Part shown: piece after piece, positions 18,834-29,567 of the stretch
Numbering within the stretch: the stretch's first letter is position 1
How the letters are laid out: each line of letters starts with the position of its first letter
Assembly: GCA_039105265.1 (NCBI GenBank)
Contig: JAPFFF010000001.1
Span: 9,920,001 to 9,984,000 of the forward strand
Length of the DNA stretch: 64,000 bases
Source: Tritrichomonas musculus
Lineage: Eukaryota > Parabasalia > Tritrichomonadida > Tritrichomonadidae
Reading direction: 5' to 3'
Notes under the pieces: model-generated
The model's input: only the letters and a program-made list of their open reading frames with translations
Told to the model about the DNA's origin: nothing
The model's database searches: none
Position numbers and translations under genes: made by a program

Positions 18834-19444
18834 AACTGGAACCAAAAAGTCAGTACCACCAAATAAGTTATCAAAAAGTTTAATATATGTTTAATAATAT
18901 TTTTTTTCTTAATATCGTAGCAAATTTGGCCAATTATCGCTTTTAGACTCCCAAGACCGATATCACCAAATATACTTCCGATGTATTATACCATAAATTG
19001 CAAGATTTTTCTAATTTGGTCATGCTTTTAAAAAATCGAATATCTTTGAAATTACATTGTTACTTGATTTTCTTACCTACCTTATTTAGTAATCCGACAG
19101 ATAAATAGGAAAGCTTTTCCTTACAACTAGTTCCAACTAATACTATTATAGATACAATACTATACTTAAGTTATTCTCCTCAAGATCTTTTTTTTTATAT
19201 ATATAATTTAAATGTCAACACACATATACTAAATGGAAACTTAGGAAAGAAAAATAATTACAGTGTTAATAATTAAGATAATTAAGATATATTTTTTTTA
19301 TTTTTATAAACTTTTTGAAGCGACCAAAATCTCAGTACCAATTATTTTCACTTTTTGAGGCAATTTTATTTTATTTTCTCTTCATTTCTTTTGAATTTTC
19401 ACTTTTTTGAGAACTTTGGTGGTACTGAGTTTTTGGTTCCAGTT
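18834..19444. mobile_element. MITE W with AACTGGAACC ends and TA flanks
   Basis: Inverted repeats of about 31 bp read AACTGGAACCAAAAASTCAG then TACCACCAAA, with about two differences between ends. TA flanks both sides (18832-18833, 19445-19446), as in Tc1/mariner derivatives. It is non-coding, 611 bp, and abuts element Z directly. A partial extra copy of the terminal motif (CTCAGTACCA) lies near 19332. Confidence 0.65.
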
Positions 19445-19718
19445 TAATGTTCAATTATGACTTTTCATAACACTAATTTAAAATTGTAAATTGAAAAATG
19501 AAAATTGAAATTTATGTGTATAAATTTATGCGTATTTACGAACATATATCTAATATATCGACGATAGAATATCTAATATATCGTTTTAGAATGATTTGGT
19601 AAGTTGAATTTGGTACAATATTTGATTGTTTTTTTTTTTAAAAAACTTTTTAAAAAATTCTATCTCAAAAAAATTAAAATCATACTTCTGTTCGATTTTT
19701 TAAATAATTATTTATTTT

Positions 19719-20912
19719 ATGATCATTTATGAAATGCTTTTCTCAAATTTCATCCCAATAGACAAATATACATTCAAATTTTTAAAATCAGTTTTCCAAA
19801 TGGGAAGTGATATGTCTGCTGCAGACATTCATATTATTGATGATTCACCTGAGAATAAAGAATTAATGCTAAATCAGTTTAGAGAAAACGATAAAGACAA
19901 TGATGGAAAACTTGAAAAGATACAATTTTTAAAAGTAATTACATTAACAATTCCACAATTTCTTAACTTTAGTGATATAATTTTTGCAGTTTTCTCAAAT
20001 GATGGAAAATATTTAACAAGAACAAATTTTATAGAATTTTGTGATTCAATTCATTTTTTAGTTGAAAACAAAGAAGATCCGAAATCTTTAATAATGAGAG
20101 TTTTTTCATATATGGATAAAAATCATAATGAATATTTAGGTGCAGCCGAAATTCACTCGCTTATGAAGATTATGTATCTTTCAAAGCCAAATGCTCCAAA
20201 ATTTAAAAAAAGTGATGCTGAAAAGTTGATTAAATCTCAAAAACCAGATAATGCAGGAAAAGGTTTGTCTAGATTAGAATTTATCAGATTATTTCTATTT
20301 TATCATCCTATTGGATCAAATATAGTTAAAAAGCGTCTATCAGACATCGAAAAGAAGAACAAATTTATGACAGAACAGCTAGCAGCACGTCGAATGCAAA
20401 ATTCAAGCGATACAAAGAACACTAAACAAATTGTTATACCATATGAATCACATACTCCAAAAGATATGATTAAATTGAATAGATCTCAATGGAAAGAAGA
20501 ATTTTCTTTTGCTGATGAGAAAAAAAAAGGTGTATTAAATCAAAAAGGTGTTGCAATCTTACTTCAAAATCAATCATTAATTCCTTCATGTTTTGCTTAT
20601 CTTATAACAGAATTGTATGGAGAGGCGCATTATATAAATTTTGAGGGATATTGTGATTTAATGGTCTCCCTAGGTGCTTTTAAAAATAATAAAAATTGTT
20701 TTGCTCAGAAAGTTTTCAATAGATATAGATCAAGAGATAAAGAATATTTAACAATAAACCAATGTATTCAATTCGGAAGAGATATATGCCTAGATGAAAT
20801 ATCAAATTCGAGGCGGAGCTGGAATGCAAGACTGAAAGAATGCAAGACCATCTATTGCTGTGATCAAATTAATTTTGATTACTTTTACCAAATTATGTTT
20901 TCACTTCAATGA
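19719..20912 (+). CDS. EF-hand calcium-binding protein
   Basis: A 397-residue protein. One EF-hand loop is clear at D58-K-D-N-D-G63 (with Gln at position 12 where Glu is usual) and a second at D133-K-N-H-N-E, with Glu144 in position 12. Two degenerate hands may lie in the C-terminal half (FADEKKKGVLNQKG and RYRSRDKEYLTINQC). There is no enzyme domain or membrane segment, so it is probably a calcium sensor. Residue 28 (MGSDMSAAD, 19800) is an alternative start, because the first 27 residues are hydrophobic and unlike the rest; an Inr-like TCATTT also lies at 19723. The gene converges on its downstream neighbour. Confidence 0.7.
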   Translation: MIIYEMLFSNFIPIDKYTFKFLKSVFQMGSDMSAADIHIIDDSPENKELMLNQFRENDKDNDGKLEKIQFLKVITLTIPQFLNFSDIIFAVFSNDGKYLTRTNFIEFCDSIHFLVENKEDPKSLIMRVFSYMDKNHNEYLGAAEIHSLMKIMYLSKPNAPKFKKSDAEKLIKSQKPDNAGKGLSRLEFIRLFLFYHPIGSNIVKKRLSDIEKKNKFMTEQLAARRMQNSSDTKNTKQIVIPYESHTPKDMIKLNRSQWKEEFSFADEKKKGVLNQKGVAILLQNQSLIPSCFAYLITELYGEAHYINFEGYCDLMVSLGAFKNNKNCFAQKVFNRYRSRDKEYLTINQCIQFGRDICLDEISNSRRSWNARLKECKTIYCCDQINFDYFYQIMFSLQ

Positions 20913-21061
20913 AACGAGAAATGTTGATTATTAATAATATTATTTTTAATTGTAAATAAATTATATCTTATTTAAAATAGAAACTGTTTATTAAAAAGAG
21001 ATTTGAAATGTAAACAAAATTTTGATAATGCTTTAATGAAGATTGTATTGATCATTATGTT

Positions 21062-21337
21062 TTACTCTATCTTAACATTTTTATACAAATTTTGAATTGT
21101 GGTTTGTCTTTTAAGTGCATCTATATCATCAAAAACCTTATGTGTAAAATCTTGAAACTTTTTTTCATCCTTTATCTTTGATCCTTCATTAAAAATATTA
21201 ATACTCCAGCGATTAAAGAAATCTTTCATTCCTTCATCAACAAACCCTGCAGCAGCAGCTTTTGCAGAATCTCTGAGTGATTCCAAAATTTCGAGATGAG
21301 TGTAACTTCTACGAAAAGAAGATGTTAGTGAGAGCAT
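21062..21337 (-). CDS. small helical protein, unknown
   Basis: A 91-residue polar, largely helical protein with balanced composition (DSAKAAAAGFVDEGMKDFF, DEKKFQDFTHKVFDDIDALK). I recognise no family. Its composition differs from surrounding repeat-derived ORFs and the stop sits close to the converging EF-hand gene, both of which favour a real gene. A second ATG in another frame lies ~66 bp upstream on the same strand, so the 5' end is uncertain; an unseen intron is possible but I found no GTAYGT-type donor. Confidence 0.4.
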   Translation of the reverse strand: MLSLTSSFRRSYTHLEILESLRDSAKAAAAGFVDEGMKDFFNRWSINIFNEGSKIKDEKKFQDFTHKVFDDIDALKRQTTIQNLYKNVKIE

Positions 21338-21451
21338 TTGCTTTTTTTAAAATTTTTAATCCATTTGGACATTTCACCTTTTTCAATTTTTGAATTCATT
21401 TTTTATAATAAATAAATTATAAATGAAAAAATGGGAATTATGATCTTTATT

Positions 21452-21971
21452 TAGGCATGCCATTTCGCAAAAATTTTTCGCAAATTTGCGAAAATCAAAT
21501 TTAATCTATTTACGAAAAATTTGAATGATTTACTATATTCAAATTATTGAATGTTTTATATAAAATAAACTATAGATTATTGACTATTTTCATATCTTTA
21601 TCATTGAATTATTATATCAAAAAGTTTCATTTTTTTAAATTTTTCTTTAAAATATAAAAATTACAAACCAATCATATCTTTACAATACAAACGGGATTAT
21701 ATTTATTTTTTTATTTTTATTACTTCATAAATTATAATTTAACATATATTATTCTCAACTTAACGTTAGTTTGAATCATGTATAAAATAAATATTTCATA
21801 AATAAAACTGTTTTAATATATATTAATTTTAGTATATCTGGAACATAATTTATACGTAAAAAATGCTATACAAGGAAAAACTAAAGGGGAATTTAAAAAA
21901 AGCAAAATTTCAATACGATTCAAAAAGTTCATTTGCGAAAATGCGAAGTCATTTGCGAAATGACATGCGTA
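21452..21971. mobile_element. MITE Q, TASGCATGYCATTTCGCAAA ends
   Basis: A 520-bp non-coding element with ~20-bp inverted repeats (TAGGCATGCCATTTCGCAAA at the left, the complement of TACGCATGTCATTTCGCAAA at the right). The flanking duplication is CTTTATT (21445-21451 and 21972-21978), 8 bp if one mismatch is allowed. TTTGCGAAA-type repeats are iterated inside both ends. It lies between the small gene at 21062 and the 3' end of the karyopherin gene. Confidence 0.65.
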
Positions 21972-22131
21972 CTTTATTCCAAATTGTATTTATATATTTT
22001 GTTTTCATTACAAAATTTCATCGCACTTTTTAAATGGTTATTTGTTCTCGTTGTAATAATGAATTTATTTTGATATTTTTTATTTTTATTAATAAAAATA
22101 ATAAGTTATTTTAGTGTTAATAAAAGAAATG

Positions 22132-25100
22132 TTATGGTTGTAATCGACCTAGTAATGAATTTAAAGGTTCATAAAATGGATTAAATATTTGTGTGTCTAA
22201 GAGTTTTTGGATAAGAATTTTTATGGCTGATAATTTTTCTGTTGGTACTTGGTTATCATTTTTAGAAAGAAATGCAAATAAAGATTGGCTAAAATACTCA
22301 ATACAATAAATTGGCATCTGGAAGTTTGCCGCAATAAATAATTCCCAGAATGGCAGTAAATAATGTGCTGTATCATAGGTTGCTGAATAATTTTGGAATA
22401 ATTGTAGAAAAGCAAAAATTGCCATTGAACGATTTTCATCATTGTGATCATTTTGAGTATTTCGAATCAAATTGTTGAAAAAATGTTCAATAGTCTGGGT
22501 ATCTGTATTGTTTGGATTCATTATGATTGATAGACCATAAATTGCGCTAAATCTTATTTGTTGATCTTGGCTCTGAAGATATGATTTAAACAATGCAATA
22601 AAAGTATCAGAATAATTACTATTAATTTGCGAACAAAAATGACTAAAGTCAGAAAAAATAATTGAAGCTATTATTTTGTTTGGCTCAGATCTTTCTTGCA
22701 TTCCGTAGACTATGTTAAATGTGTACTCTTTGAAATATTCATTTGAAATCTGTGGATAATATCGAAATATCTCTCTAAGTACTAAAGCGAAATTAATTTT
22801 AGTTGGAAAATATATATTGTTATCATAAGTTATATTATTTATAATTTGTGCTGTTTTCATTAATTCATCGTTTTTATGATCAAGAAAAACAAGTAAATGC
22901 AATATGAAAGATGAAATAGTTGAAATAATAAGTATACTAACATTCGGTTTTTCTAAAACAATCTTGATAAAAGCTGAAATCAGTTCTGACAATTTAACTA
23001 AATCTAATAAATTAAATTCGTATATTGAATCTAATTGTAGAGTATATTCAGCTAGATCTGATAATTTAATTTCATCTTGAATAAAGGGTAGCATAATGAT
23101 TTCTAAATCAAAAATACTTGAAAAGAAATAAGTGGATAATAATGATTGTAATAAGTCTGTTATCAATTCATATAATGGTGGCAGATTGGCTATTAGTAAT
23201 TCTGTATTTTGCTTAAATATCAGATAAAGAACTGATAATGCATTTTGAAAAAGAAATATTTGTTCGTTGCCTATAACAAATACTTTGTTTTCATTAGCTA
23301 TTGGCTTCATTTTGCAGCATTCGGATAAGTCAATATCTGAATCATTGATTATTTCGATTCTATTTTCATTAGAAAAGACATTTAAGGAGATGTTAATAAT
23401 TTTTTGAAGAAAATCTGGTGAATTGATAATAGATTCATTTTTTAGGGAATTAAGGAAGAACGATATTAAGGAGGGCGTACCATTATCCAATAAACTTAGT
23501 TCTTCACTTCCAATTTCATTTCCATTATCATCAAAAGATTTAAATAGAAATGTAGATAAATTTGATATTAAATTATTATAAATTTCTTGAGGAAATGAAA
23601 ATTTGAAATAAGGCAACTCTTCCATGAAGTAAAAGAAAAGATCTTTTGATTGTTGCGGATTATCAAGTATTTGGATAAAATAGCAAGCTATTAACTCTGA
23701 AAACGGTAGTAAATTTTCTTTATAAGATAAAGCTAGATATTTATAGCATTTGAGTATGTAGACTATAACTTGCTGTTTATTAGGTCTTGAAATCAAATTA
23801 TCAAGTAGATTAATTATTTCTGGTATGAGATTTGAAAAATGAGATGAATAAAATTTCAAAAGTTGGGAAAGTATTTTAACTTGCAGAGTTAATATTTCAT
23901 CATTATTCTCAGCAACAATAGCTTTCAAAATAGCATTTATCGCTTCTTCTGATGAAAAATTAGCTTCAGATTGATGAAAGATTGAAACAAGATGATCAAA
24001 AGAATAGAAAAATAAGTATCTTGCAGAATCTTCTTTTGATGTGAATCCTTGAGAAAAATTATCAAGCAATATTTTTGAAATACCAGAGTTGGCAAAGTGA
24101 TCTTTAATCCCTTTAAAAGAAATACCAAATGATACAAAGGCATATGGATCTGCTAAGTTACTTTGGAAAAACTGATACAAATATTGAGCATACTGAGGGT
24201 CCCCACCATAAATTTCTGATAAGTTTTGAAGGAATTCTGAGGCATCTTCAAAAGTTTCATCGTTATAAAGCAACTTTGAAAAAGCATTAAATAACCCTAT
24301 GACTTCAGATTTAAAGCCCTCTGAATAACGAGAAATAATCGAACATAAAGTATAAATTGAAGAACTACGGGTTGCATAACAAAAATCAGGATTACTGATG
24401 ATGCTCATTAAAACTTCATAATATTTTTGATATGATCCACTGAATAAATTTTGATGTGATTTGTAAAATATAAAAAAGTCATTAATTATTCTTGGATCAT
24501 TTTGTGAATTACACATGCAATTCGGAATATAGTTAACAGCATTCGAGAAAATAGCTATTTGATGATCTAGATCTAGATATTGATCAATAAGTTTAGCAAG
24601 TGAATAAAATAATCTCAAATTTGAAACGATAATATCTGAAGATGATTCATTGGGCGTTGCTAAATAATTTTGAATGTAACCAACAAGATATTCAAAATAA
24701 GGCCGAGCATCTATCAAATTATCATCTATGCAATTTGATAAACATTGTGCAACATTAGAAGAAATAAGCGGATTTTGATGTTTTAATAAATCGCATAATG
24801 ATTTTGTGAGGCCTGGCCAATTGTTCTGAAAATATTTGGCAGCTTTGAATAAAATATGAGAAACGTTATCTAATTGAAACTCTGAAAAATGTTCAATCAA
24901 AAAAAGTGATAACAAGTTTGATTGAAAATCACTATATGTTTTTTCAAAAGCTTTAATGCCATATTGGCTTAGTAAACTAAAATATCTGCTAAATAGAACT
25001 AGTGACGAATTTCGAGTTGCTTCATCACCTGATCTAATAGATTCAAAATGCAATTGAGCCAATTCTTCAGGATTTTGTAAAAGCATATTGATATATGCGT

Positions 25101-25167
25101 CTGATGCTAGTTGAATAGAATTGTCTTGTGAATGAGTGGCTTGAATGATCTGTAAATATTGCTGCAT
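22132..25167 (-). CDS. importin-beta-like karyopherin (HEAT repeats)
   Basis: A 1011-residue all-helical protein. The N terminus (LQIIQATHSQDNSIQLASDAY, then NPEELAQLHFESI and ATRNSSLVLFSRYFS) has the spacing of the importin-beta N-terminal helices that bind Ran-GTP, closest in feel to importin-5/importin-4. HEAT-like helix pairs continue to the end. The expected role is nuclear import of cargo across the pore. An acidic insert (FDDNGNEIGSEELSLLDNG) lies near residues 540-560. The exact karyopherin class cannot be fixed by eye. An Inr-like TCATTT (25175-25180) precedes the ATG with an 11-nt leader and supports this start. Confidence 0.6.
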   Translation of the reverse strand: MQQYLQIIQATHSQDNSIQLASDAYINMLLQNPEELAQLHFESIRSGDEATRNSSLVLFSRYFSLLSQYGIKAFEKTYSDFQSNLLSLFLIEHFSEFQLDNVSHILFKAAKYFQNNWPGLTKSLCDLLKHQNPLISSNVAQCLSNCIDDNLIDARPYFEYLVGYIQNYLATPNESSSDIIVSNLRLFYSLAKLIDQYLDLDHQIAIFSNAVNYIPNCMCNSQNDPRIINDFFIFYKSHQNLFSGSYQKYYEVLMSIISNPDFCYATRSSSIYTLCSIISRYSEGFKSEVIGLFNAFSKLLYNDETFEDASEFLQNLSEIYGGDPQYAQYLYQFFQSNLADPYAFVSFGISFKGIKDHFANSGISKILLDNFSQGFTSKEDSARYLFFYSFDHLVSIFHQSEANFSSEEAINAILKAIVAENNDEILTLQVKILSQLLKFYSSHFSNLIPEIINLLDNLISRPNKQQVIVYILKCYKYLALSYKENLLPFSELIACYFIQILDNPQQSKDLFFYFMEELPYFKFSFPQEIYNNLISNLSTFLFKSFDDNGNEIGSEELSLLDNGTPSLISFFLNSLKNESIINSPDFLQKIINISLNVFSNENRIEIINDSDIDLSECCKMKPIANENKVFVIGNEQIFLFQNALSVLYLIFKQNTELLIANLPPLYELITDLLQSLLSTYFFSSIFDLEIIMLPFIQDEIKLSDLAEYTLQLDSIYEFNLLDLVKLSELISAFIKIVLEKPNVSILIISTISSFILHLLVFLDHKNDELMKTAQIINNITYDNNIYFPTKINFALVLREIFRYYPQISNEYFKEYTFNIVYGMQERSEPNKIIASIIFSDFSHFCSQINSNYSDTFIALFKSYLQSQDQQIRFSAIYGLSIIMNPNNTDTQTIEHFFNNLIRNTQNDHNDENRSMAIFAFLQLFQNYSATYDTAHYLLPFWELFIAANFQMPIYCIEYFSQSLFAFLSKNDNQVPTEKLSAIKILIQKLLDTQIFNPFYEPLNSLLGRLQP

Positions 25168-25174
25168 TTGAAGA

Positions 25175-25180
25175 AAATGA
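25175..25180 (-). promoter_or_regulatory. Initiator TCATTT of the karyopherin gene
   Basis: TCATTT on the minus strand matches the trichomonad Inr TCA(+1)YTW. Transcription from the A (25178) would give a leader of about 11 nt before the ATG at 25167. Confidence 0.5.
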
Positions 25181-26840
25181 AATAAATCTTTTTTATCTCA
25201 CTATCTTTCAATTTCTGATGTTTTTTTGTGACATTTTTGATACATCAAGATTTTATAATCATTTTGAGGGAAGTGATTTTTTCTCTCAATTTGAATTAAA
25301 TTTTGAAAATTTTCAGAAAGGAGTTTTCATAAACAATCCCAAAATATATGAAACATTAACAAAACTTGATCGTCGGGTCACATGTAATGTGATATAACAT
25401 TTTCAAAAATAATGCTGGATTTTAGGTAATATTATGAAAAAAGAGAATAAATATCAATGATTTAAAGATGTTCTATCAACCTAATATGTAAATAATTCAT
25501 TTATTTTATGGCTTCTTCAAAGAAAAGCCAAAATACGTAATAATTGAGAAATTTGAGGAATTTTATATATTACATTCATGCAAATATATCATATTTGATT
25601 TAAAAAGTAAATGCTTAAAATTAATCACCTAGAAAAACAATTTGACAAATTATTAATATTTGATAAAATTAAATATAATGAATGTTACTTTTTTTCTCAT
25701 AAATATTCTCTTTTGGAAGAACAAAAATAGTTAATAGATTTTCATTTATAAAACTCTCTTTGGAATAATGAATACGTATTTTTTTTTTGTTAAAAAACAG
25801 TAAAAATCATTTGCCAATATTGATCTATGTTTTTTTCAGCAAAAAGTTAATATTTTGAAAAATCCGAAAAAAGAGTTTTTATTTATATTGCAATAAATGG
25901 TTTAAAACCATTAGCAATGGTTCAACCATTCAAAAAAAATCAGGAGAAGCTTTTTACATTACCCGTCATTATTGATGCTTTTTCCATCAAGTATACTAAA
26001 TATTATTATATTAATTTCTATAACGAATGCATTATTTATTATTAATAATAAAATCAAAAAAATAACAGTATTTTATGAAATAAATGCATTTTGATTTCCA
26101 CTTTTTCAGAATGGCCACCGAAAAAATTTAATTTCAAAACTCAGACCTTTTTTGACATTGATTTGACCTATCTTTGACCTAAAATTTTTCAAAAAGTGGT
26201 CTGACTTTTGATTTTTAGTTTACAAGTAAATTTTTGCTAAATTTGGAAATTCGAGTGGATGCATTTTTATAAACAGTTTAAAAATCATAAAATCATTATT
26301 TTTTTTAATTACCATAAATTAACCTAAAAATTTATTGAGATGAGTATTGAAAAACCTCTTGCCATTTTTTTGAAATTTTGTAGGGGTTTTATTATTTAAA
26401 AAGTGAATTTTGAATTCAAAAAATATTGAATTCAAAAAATAAGTATTTACGTTTTAATTTTTTTATTTTGGTAACTTCCCATATGATATTTTTTAGCTTT
26501 AAATAATATTTTTCTTTTTTAAATAATTTACGAATTGCTTTGTTTAATATATGATTTTTTTAACAATTATATTTCATCTTTGAAATGATATTTAAAAAAA
26601 TAATATTGAATCCTATACTTTTCAGTATAAAAATTGAAGTATCATAAAAAAGTTTATGAGGAAAATTGACATCTGTCCTCTTTCAGTTAAAATAATTATA
26701 AAACCATAAATATGAATTAAGAAATAATGTGTCCAGTAATTGAACTTTCAGTTGTAATTTTTTCTCCTTTTTTGAATGATTTTATTCAAAAATTTATAAC
26801 AAAATTATTTGAAATTTTGTATTCAAAATAAAAAAAATTT
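25181..26840. other. gene-free divergent spacer
   Basis: About 1.66 kb between the divergent karyopherin and membrane-protein genes. No credible ORF. Around 26137-26213 a TCAGACC..TTTTTTGA segment faces its complement TCAAAAAGTGGTCTGA, and near 25900 there is an AATGGTTT/AAACCATT palindrome. No target duplication was seen for either. Confidence 0.4.
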
Positions 26841-29279
26841 ATGCCTGGCGTTTCTATTACAACTTCAATTATCTCATTATTTACGTATGTACAAAATTTA
26901 GGTGCCACCGTAAACTTGCCAAAATTTGAACTCCCTGAATCATTTGTTAAAGTTATTAATATATTTTCAAAATTTTTATTTTTAGTGCTAAATTATCTTC
27001 CAAGACTTCCTGCTTTTGATATTCGAAGTCAACTTGCTCTTCTTTCGCTCGGAATTCCTCTCCTATTAGATATCGTTTTTATCTGGTTTGTCAACCCACT
27101 CATGGATACAATTGTTCACCTTGTAGATATTATAGTCATTACATTGGTTACTGATATGATTGTTGAAGCTATTATTATAGGTATGTCACAAGGAAAAACT
27201 AATGTTATTGCTTTAGGAGGTATTTATTTAGTATTTCGTATTTTGTTGATATCACTCACGAAGCGTTTTGAGCGCAGGCGTGAAAAAGCTTACATGGAAG
27301 AAGCTGATAGATTTGATGAAGAGATTAATGAAGAACAACAAGAAGAAAATGAAGAAAAGAAAACAAGCCTTAATGAATATGTAATTAGAATATGCGATCT
27401 TTTCATGACAACAATTGTTCCTGGTGTTCAATCTAAATATGATGTTCGAGATCTACAATCTGAAATTAAAAGGCATTCAAAAACAGTTCGATACGAAGCC
27501 AAGAAGAAAATTAATGTTCCAACTGTTGTTATAATGGCTGTTTTGACTGCTGCCGCTCTTGTAATTGGATTATGGTCTCATCTTGTTAAAAATTCAAAAT
27601 ATCAATTACCCGATTATCTCAGATCCTTCTTACCATATATTTGTTACATTGTCGCTTTTATTTTATTTTGCTTTATCCTTCTTAATGTTACTCAATGTGG
27701 AAGAGTTATAATTGTTAAATTTAGGCAATTTGCAAATAGATGGGGACTTCGTCTTTTGATGCTTTTCCTTGATTTATTATATATTCCAGTTATTACCAAT
27801 CTTGTTACAGTGCTCACTCCTGAACACTTTTCTTGTGGCGTTGGTTATTATCTTCAGTATACTCGGCACAAGACAGCTAGTGAAAATAGTCCTTTTTTCC
27901 CTTTTATAAATCACACCTGGGATTGCATACCATGTTATCCTGCACTAGTTTCAACTCGAAATGAATGTCAAGTAGCATGTTCAGGTAAACAGGAGTGGCG
28001 TGTTATGGGCGCTTTAAATCTCCGCTTTTTTGACGATATTTTAATTGTTAGTGGCGGTATTATCATTTTTAATGTTGTTGCATTTTTAATTGGAATTCCT
28101 GTTTTATGGAGAATTATCATCCGACGAAATAGGTCAGCAATAAAACGCGCAAATGTTTACGGAATTAATTTTCAACAAAAATGGGCGGCGATTCTTGATC
28201 AATTGCAAACAACTGGAATTTTCCTTTTCTTCACATATCGCATTAATTGTTTCAATTGGAGTCTAATTCTAATTTTTGTTAAACTTCTCGTTATGATTAT
28301 TACAACGATTGCTGGACGTATTAATTCCAATGTTTATTGGGCACTTCCCGCTCTTTATTTCATTATTTTGATAGCTACATGTTGCGCAAATCCAAGTATT
28401 TTCCCTTTGAATCATATTTTGAACCTACTTCTTTACTTCCTTAATTTTGGATTTTCGATTATTCCACTATTACCAATTTTCGGTTATACATTACCTCAAA
28501 ATGTCGTTTTTTACGTCTCTCTTGCAATTGTTATTATTCCCCTCTTAACAACTGTTGTAATGTTGCTTTGTAAAGAATATCCACACAATAAAGATGATCC
28601 AACATATCTCTCCAAAAAGCAAATCAAAAAAATTAAAAAGAAGAAGAAGAAGATTTATGAAAGGCACTTTAGAAAGATGCCAGAAGCTTATTCAATTCAA
28701 GATGTCAAAGGTGTTTTCAAAATGTATGATCTGAATGATGAAGAACAAGAAGCTTTGACGAGATCTTTAAATCATCACCATAATGATGATTCTATTTCTA
28801 TTGATGATAAATATGATTTTGATATTTATGAGGACCGTGAAGCGAATGAAAACTTGGTGAGAGATATCAATGATCCACTTCTTTATATGTTTGATTTCCC
28901 TGATAAGAAAAAATTATTTGTATGGGATGTTAAACAAGATGCTTCTATTCCAAATCTTCAAGATAAAGAGGTTTGTATAATTAGAGAAGGAGCGTTTGAT
29001 TCTATAGAACATTTGTACCATGTTTATCATTGGGATACGAATCCTAAAAATGGTGAATATTATCAGAAAACAAAAGAATTCAAAGTGAGCAAAAGAGTTT
29101 TATATAATAGAGCTAAAAGAATGTATGAGATGATTGATATCATTCTTGATGGCGCGACTATTGAACTTTTGACAAAGACATTAAATGGTATGATGCTTTT
29201 TGGTGGCTTTGCTTTTGGATGGTATCTTGGTGCATTATTCGCTCAAGAATCTAAATCTTCAAATATTTTCTGTGGTTAA
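26841..29279 (+). CDS. polytopic membrane protein, unknown
   Basis: An 812-residue protein with about a dozen predicted membrane spans: several between residues 40 and 140, more at ~230-325, a block at ~395-575, and a last one near 785-805. A Cys-rich loop at ~330-385 (SCGVGYYLQYT, CIPCYP, NECQVACSG) with an NHT sequon probably faces the lumen or outside. Two charged segments (~145-225 and ~585-785, including KKQIKKIKKKKKKIYE and acidic HHHNDDSISIDDKYD) are probably cytosolic. I do not recognise the family; channel or transporter are guesses only. The frame is intact. Confidence 0.65.
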   Translation: MPGVSITTSIISLFTYVQNLGATVNLPKFELPESFVKVINIFSKFLFLVLNYLPRLPAFDIRSQLALLSLGIPLLLDIVFIWFVNPLMDTIVHLVDIIVITLVTDMIVEAIIIGMSQGKTNVIALGGIYLVFRILLISLTKRFERRREKAYMEEADRFDEEINEEQQEENEEKKTSLNEYVIRICDLFMTTIVPGVQSKYDVRDLQSEIKRHSKTVRYEAKKKINVPTVVIMAVLTAAALVIGLWSHLVKNSKYQLPDYLRSFLPYICYIVAFILFCFILLNVTQCGRVIIVKFRQFANRWGLRLLMLFLDLLYIPVITNLVTVLTPEHFSCGVGYYLQYTRHKTASENSPFFPFINHTWDCIPCYPALVSTRNECQVACSGKQEWRVMGALNLRFFDDILIVSGGIIIFNVVAFLIGIPVLWRIIIRRNRSAIKRANVYGINFQQKWAAILDQLQTTGIFLFFTYRINCFNWSLILIFVKLLVMIITTIAGRINSNVYWALPALYFIILIATCCANPSIFPLNHILNLLLYFLNFGFSIIPLLPIFGYTLPQNVVFYVSLAIVIIPLLTTVVMLLCKEYPHNKDDPTYLSKKQIKKIKKKKKKIYERHFRKMPEAYSIQDVKGVFKMYDLNDEEQEALTRSLNHHHNDDSISIDDKYDFDIYEDREANENLVRDINDPLLYMFDFPDKKKLFVWDVKQDASIPNLQDKEVCIIREGAFDSIEHLYHVYHWDTNPKNGEYYQKTKEFKVSKRVLYNRAKRMYEMIDIILDGATIELLTKTLNGMMLFGGFAFGWYLGALFAQESKSSNIFCG

Positions 29280-29567
29280 AAAATGATTGTTAAATATTGT
29301 TTTTGTTATTAACTTTGATTTTAATTTTTTTTTTTTTTTTCTATAAGTTTTGAATTTTGAATGATTATTTGGTTGATGTTGTTTTTGATGTTTCTGTTTT
29401 TATGTCGATTTAATTGAATTCTATATTTATTAAATTCATGTTTATTAAAATAATCGAATAAACATGGAATCAAAAGAATAAAATAATCGAATAAATAAAT
29501 TAAATAAAAAAAAATAAAATAAATTATTCGTAAAAAATCACTTTTAACAAAAATAACATAAAACATG

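Noticed and set aside
21337-21405. intron joining an upstream ATG to the small gene at 21062
   Set aside because: An ACTAAC-like string is present, but there is no GTAYGT donor and no close AG after it as in trichomonad introns.
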